DNA from: Cellvibrio japonicus Ueda107
GTDB lineage: Bacteria; Pseudomonadota; Gammaproteobacteria; Pseudomonadales; Cellvibrionaceae
Assembly: GCF_000019225.1 (NCBI RefSeq)
Contig: NC_010995.1
Location: 1,744,501-1,808,500 of the forward strand
Length of the DNA: 64,000 bases
Reading direction: 5' to 3'
This document shows positions 61,168-64,000 of the stretch, in pieces. A model generated the notes under the pieces. That model saw only the letters and a list, made by a program, of their open reading frames with translations, searched no databases and was not told the DNA's origin. The translations under genes and the position numbers were made by a program. Numbering within the stretch: the stretch's first letter is position 1; every line of letters starts with the position of its first letter.

Positions 61168-61352
61168 GGGGTCAGCTCTGCGGCGAGCCTCTTGGGTTAG
61201 ATATTCACCAGATCACAGGTGGAATATGCCCGCACGCAATCGGTTGTTGGGCAAGTGTGCTTCCATTTGTATAATCGCTTGCTCTTATATAGTCAAAAAT
61301 CACCCTGGCTGCCAGTTAGTTGGGAATTACATTTTGCAGAGGATGTACTTCG

Positions 61353-61910
61353 ATGGATGCAATCAAAGCGCTTCATGAACGGGTATCAGTCGCGAAACTG
61401 GCTGAGCCAGGCCCCAGTATGGATCAATGCCGTAGCTTGATTCGAGCTGCATTGCGCGCGGCAGATCATGGCAATCTCCAGCCCTGGCGTTTCTTGCTTG
61501 TCCAGGGGGAGGGGCGGAGGCAGTTGGGTGAGCTGTTTGTGAGCGCTGCCCGTGCCAAAGGTGAGCCGCTTGGTGATGCTGCGATAGAGCGTTTTAAGTC
61601 TATGCCGCTGCGGGCGCCCATGGTGATGGTTGTTATCGCGCGCACTCAGGAACATCCCAAGGTGCCAATAGTTGAGCAGCAGTATTCTGCCGCCGCTGCC
61701 GCCCAGAATGTGGTTAATGCTGCTTATGCACTCGGTTTGGGAGCGATTTGGCGTACAGGTGATCTTGCGTATGATCCCGGTGTTGCTGCAGGGTTGGGAT
61801 TGGCAGAAGGGGAAAGCATTATTGGCTTTATTTACATCGGAACGCCTATTAATTCACCAGAGCCGGCTCGTGAGAGTAATCCGGATATATTTTTTCAGTT
61901 CTGGCCATAA
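61353..61910 (+). CDS. Nitroreductase family protein (YdjA-like)
   Basis: 185 residues from ATG 61353 (MDAIKALHERVSVAKL). FMN-binding features: RAADHGNLQPWRF near residue 38, EQQYSAAAAAQNVVNAAYALGLGAIWRTG and the C-terminal GFIYIGTP. Small single-domain members such as YdjA reduce nitro compounds or quinones with NAD(P)H. The longer frame from 61320 is not supported. Confidence 0.9.
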   Translation: MDAIKALHERVSVAKLAEPGPSMDQCRSLIRAALRAADHGNLQPWRFLLVQGEGRRQLGELFVSAARAKGEPLGDAAIERFKSMPLRAPMVMVVIARTQEHPKVPIVEQQYSAAAAAQNVVNAAYALGLGAIWRTGDLAYDPGVAAGLGLAEGESIIGFIYIGTPINSPEPARESNPDIFFQFWP

Positions 61911-61987
61911 CATTAAGATTGCGTTTGCTTTTTTGCTTGTGTACATTAGCGCGCCTTTGCAGCGGCTAGTGTCTGCAGCAAGAAAAT

Positions 61988-62066
61988 GGTGAGCTGTCCG
62001 AGTGGCCGAGCCGAAGGCAACGCCCGAAGGGGCGGTACCGAGCACGCCGCGTGTGTGTGAATCCGG
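61988..62066 (+). pseudogene. Interrupted tRNA-Ser-like sequence
   Basis: The first 22 bases (ggtgagctgtccgagtggcc and on) match the tRNA-Ser that begins at 62094 except for one base. Then about 30 extra GC-rich bases intervene before gagcacgcc and a TGTGT reappear as in the real tRNA. The 3' half, T-arm and CCA are absent. It is a decayed or insertion-damaged tRNA-Ser copy directly upstream of the intact gene. The end point is approximate. Confidence 0.6.
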
Positions 62067-62093
62067 GATAGATTCGAATAACGCGATTTTTAT

Positions 62094-62181
62094 GGTGAGA
62101 TGTCCGAGTGGCCGAAGGAGCACGCCTGGAAAGTGTGTATACCGCAAGGTATCGAGGGTTCGACTCCCTCTCTCACCGCCA
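62094..62181 (+). tRNA. tRNA-Ser (GGA)
   Basis: 88 bases with long variable arm and encoded CCA. Acceptor GGTGAGA pairs with TCTCACC; anticodon GGA at 62128-62130; T-loop GGTTCGACTCC. Confidence 0.95.
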
Positions 62182-62308
62182 AATTTGCCTTGGATGCGCA
62201 GTAATCATCCCTTGTGGATGTTATTAAGGCAGCTTGATCGGTTTTTGTAAGCTTTTGATTTTAAAAGTATTAATTTCAAAAAATCGCAAGAAAAATTGAA
62301 ATAAATAC

Positions 62309-62337
62309 TTGACGAGTTAAACCCCGGTCAATAGAAT
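62309..62337 (+). promoter_or_regulatory. Sigma-70 promoter of tRNA-Arg
   Basis: TTGACG, 17 bases, TAGAAT, discriminator GCGCGCC. The tRNA starts 15 bases after the -10 box. Same -10 and GC-rich discriminator as the promoter at 33352. Confidence 0.85.
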
Positions 62338-62352
62338 GCGCGCCTCAACAAC

Positions 62353-62429
62353 GCACTCGTAGCTCAGCTGGATAGAGTACTCGGCTACGAACCGAGCGGT
62401 CGGAGGTTCGAATCCTCCCGAGTGCGCCA
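62353..62429 (+). tRNA. tRNA-Arg (ACG)
   Basis: 77 bases with encoded CCA. Acceptor GCACTCG pairs with CGAGTGC; anticodon ACG at 62387-62389 (A34 edited to inosine to read CGU/CGC/CGA). Confidence 0.97.
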
Positions 62430-62434
62430 TATAC

Positions 62435-62462
62435 AAAAGCCCATCCTTGTGATGGGCTTTTT
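62435..62462. terminator. Terminator after tRNA-Arg
   Basis: Stem aaaagcccatc/gatgggctttt with a 5-base loop and T-tail, 6 bases after the tRNA. It probably also ends the convergent DUF1304 transcript at 62488. Confidence 0.88.
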
Positions 62463-62487
62463 CATTTCTGGTTAGCGAGTTTTCTTG

Positions 62488-62838
62488 CTACAGGCCGAGT
62501 GCAAGCAATGCTAGTGCAAGACACGCCGGGACGGTTTGTATCAGTAGTATTTTGCGTGCCGCTGTCAATCCGCCGTAAATGCCTGCGATGGCGATACAGA
62601 GTAGAAAGAAAATCTGGGTACCTTCGTTACCCAGCCATAAACCCCACACAAGCCCTGCGGCTAAAAAACCGTTGTATAACCCTTGGTTCGCTGCAAGTAC
62701 TTTTGTCAGTGCCGCCTTTTGCGGTGTGTTTCCGAAGGCGCGTAACCCGGCGGGCCTTTCCCACAAAAACATTTCCAGTATCAGGATATACAGGTGGAGT
62801 AGTGCAATAAGCGCAACAAGAATACTGGCAAGCGACAT
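62488..62838 (-). CDS. DUF1304 small membrane protein
   Basis: 116 residues, four helices. MSLASILVALIALLHLYILILEMFLW and NQGLYNGFLAAGLVWGL are the DUF1304 blocks. Start ATG 62838 follows CAGGAG at ideal spacing; a longer frame from 62901 is not family-like. The function of the family is unknown. It follows the monooxygenase gene by about 60 bases on the same strand. Confidence 0.9.
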   Translation of the reverse strand: MSLASILVALIALLHLYILILEMFLWERPAGLRAFGNTPQKAALTKVLAANQGLYNGFLAAGLVWGLWLGNEGTQIFFLLCIAIAGIYGGLTAARKILLIQTVPACLALALLALGL

Positions 62839-62897
62839 GACTTTCTCCTGATTCCACAAGGCAATTTTACAGGGCGCAAATCCCGGCCTGAAAATAT

Positions 62898-63896
62898 TCA
62901 AAACCGTTTGATATTGAGCCCTGCGAGCATTTCCAGTATGCCGATGCGAAGATGGGTATCGAATATATCGATCGTAAACATAAATTCATCAATACCAATT
63001 TCGGCGGCGAGATAATTCAGGGTTGTTTCAACCTGGCTTGGTGTACCTATGGATGCTAGCGCTAAAAATTCTTTCACGCCAAATTCTTCCTGGGCAGACC
63101 ATAAACCCTCCATGGAGTCGACAGGTGGTTTCAGATACATAGGCTCACCGCGAAACAGCGCCAGGATTCGCTGGTAGACGGTTGTTGCCAGTTTGTCAGC
63201 AGTGGCTTTGGTATCGGCCACTATCACCGGCATCCCCAGCATAAAATAGGGCTTATCCAGGCAGGGGGATGGCGTGAAGTTGTTGCGATAAATCTGTGCA
63301 GCCTCGCGCATGTGCTTGGGCGCAAAATGGCCGGCGAATGCGTAAGGCAAGCCTTTGGCGGCGGCCAGATGGGCGCTGTACAGACTTGATCCCAACATCC
63401 AGATCGGGACCTGGGTGCCGCTGCCGGGAATTGCCTTAAGCCTTTGCATGGGGGTATCAGGCGCAAGCAGCTGCTCAAGGATGCGGACTTCGCTGGCAAA
63501 GTCGTCTGCTGCGTTTAGGTCCCGGCGCAAGGCGCGTGCGGTTACTATATCCGTGCCCGGGGCGCGACCCAGGCCCAGGTCAATACGGTCGGGATAAAGC
63601 GATGCCAGGGTGCCGAATTGCTCCGCGATGACCAGCGGTGGGTGGTTAGGCAGCATAATCCCGCCGGAGCCAACCCTTAGTCGCTCTGTATTGGCAGCGA
63701 TATAACCGATCAGAACACTGGTGGCACTGCTCGCAATACCTTCCATATTGTGGTGTTCTGCAAGCCAAAAGCGCGTAAAACCCAGTTGGTCAGCCGCCTG
63801 GGCATAGTGGCGTGAATGGTTCAACGTGGAATGAATCGATTCGCCTTCACGGACCGAGGCCAGTTCGAGCAGGGAAAGGGGAATTTCGGAGCGCAT
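62898..63896 (-). CDS. Luciferase-like flavin-dependent monooxygenase (YhbW-like)
   Basis: 332 residues. LLM-fold features: LGFTRFWLAEHHNMEGIASSATSVLIG near residue 40, RLRVGSGGIMLPNHPPLVIAEQFGTL, and RIDLGLGRAPGTD. This is the group-1 bacterial luciferase-like subset, using FMNH2 supplied by a separate reductase; the substrate is unknown. The start at 63896 is preferred because GAGG is 8 bases before it, against about 2 for the ATG at 63902. Confidence 0.9.
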   Translation of the reverse strand: MRSEIPLSLLELASVREGESIHSTLNHSRHYAQAADQLGFTRFWLAEHHNMEGIASSATSVLIGYIAANTERLRVGSGGIMLPNHPPLVIAEQFGTLASLYPDRIDLGLGRAPGTDIVTARALRRDLNAADDFASEVRILEQLLAPDTPMQRLKAIPGSGTQVPIWMLGSSLYSAHLAAAKGLPYAFAGHFAPKHMREAAQIYRNNFTPSPCLDKPYFMLGMPVIVADTKATADKLATTVYQRILALFRGEPMYLKPPVDSMEGLWSAQEEFGVKEFLALASIGTPSQVETTLNYLAAEIGIDEFMFTIDIFDTHLRIGILEMLAGLNIKRF

Positions 63897-64000
63897 AGCC
63901 ATTACCTCGTTGCCAGCTGTTACCCGATATAAAATTGTAAAAGCTGAAGCGGGGCAGGGTGAAGTAAAAAGGCGTGATCCCCTTTGGTCGGTGACAAGTG

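Overview
The window reads as a chromosomal segment of a free-living, aerobic gammaproteobacterium, most likely a Cellvibrio-like member of the Cellvibrionales. This is an inference from gene content and order (sucB-lpd-sucC-sucD, the arginine decarboxylase/carboxyspermidine polyamine genes, Cti, queF, MASE2-type adenylate cyclase, quinol NO reductase with NnrS/NsrR) and was not tested by any search. Most genes are housekeeping; three stretches are accessory: about 10.7-21.9 kb, 33.8-42.8 kb and, less clearly, 50.7-53.4 kb.

Layout. 1-4.2 kb: end of the 2-oxoglutarate dehydrogenase/succinyl-CoA synthetase operon, closed by a textbook terminator. 4.5-8.9 kb: speA, carboxy(nor)spermidine dehydrogenase and decarboxylase, an alternative spermidine route. 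8.9-10.6 kb: Na+/H+ antiporter. 10.8-21.7 kb: a visibly AT-rich, one-direction cluster that looks like a class II microcin/RiPP system: HlyD adaptor, C39-peptidase ABC exporter, a double-glycine precursor with a Ser/Thr/Gly-rich core, three tandem secreted aspartic proteases, a SelO/MchC-like kinase-fold protein, an HlyC/MceI-like acyltransferase (split by a frameshift at seven A's), a cytoplasmic GH13 glycosidase, and a 56-residue two-helix membrane peptide as immunity candidate. A broken transporter fragment marks its right edge. 21.9-33.2 kb: ordinary genes plus three unrecognised or poorly characterised families, and Cti.

33.3-33.9 kb holds a strong stringent-type promoter and a duplicated tRNA-Glu/tRNA-Gly pair. 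The 3' end of the last tRNA-Gly, with about 65 bp of its downstream DNA, recurs at 42.72 kb as a 35-bp perfect repeat followed by an imperfect one. Between the copies lies a defence cargo: complete Wadjet jetABCD and a hipBA toxin-antitoxin pair, with no integrase.

42.9-64 kb: an MBL hydrolase and an alpha/beta hydrolase next to a divergent LysR gene; a nitric oxide response block (qNOR, DUF454, NnrS, NsrR) with candidate NsrR and FNR-type sites in the shared promoter; a long helicase-nuclease fusion; a GAF-PAS-GGDEF-EAL protein; an ABC-2 transporter; queF; a class III adenylate cyclase; a coiled-coil membrane protein; a nitroreductase; tRNA-Ser with an interrupted pseudo-tRNA-Ser upstream; tRNA-Arg with its own promoter and terminator; DUF1304; and a luciferase-like monooxygenase.

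Main hypothesis: the 10.8-21.7 kb cluster makes an exported peptide whose Ser/Thr/Gly-rich tail is modified by the MceJ/MceI-like pair. In siderophore microcins that pair attaches a glucosylated siderophore, but no siderophore glucosyltransferase is seen here. A GH13 enzyme occupies that place instead, which raises the possibility of a carbohydrate-conjugated peptide.
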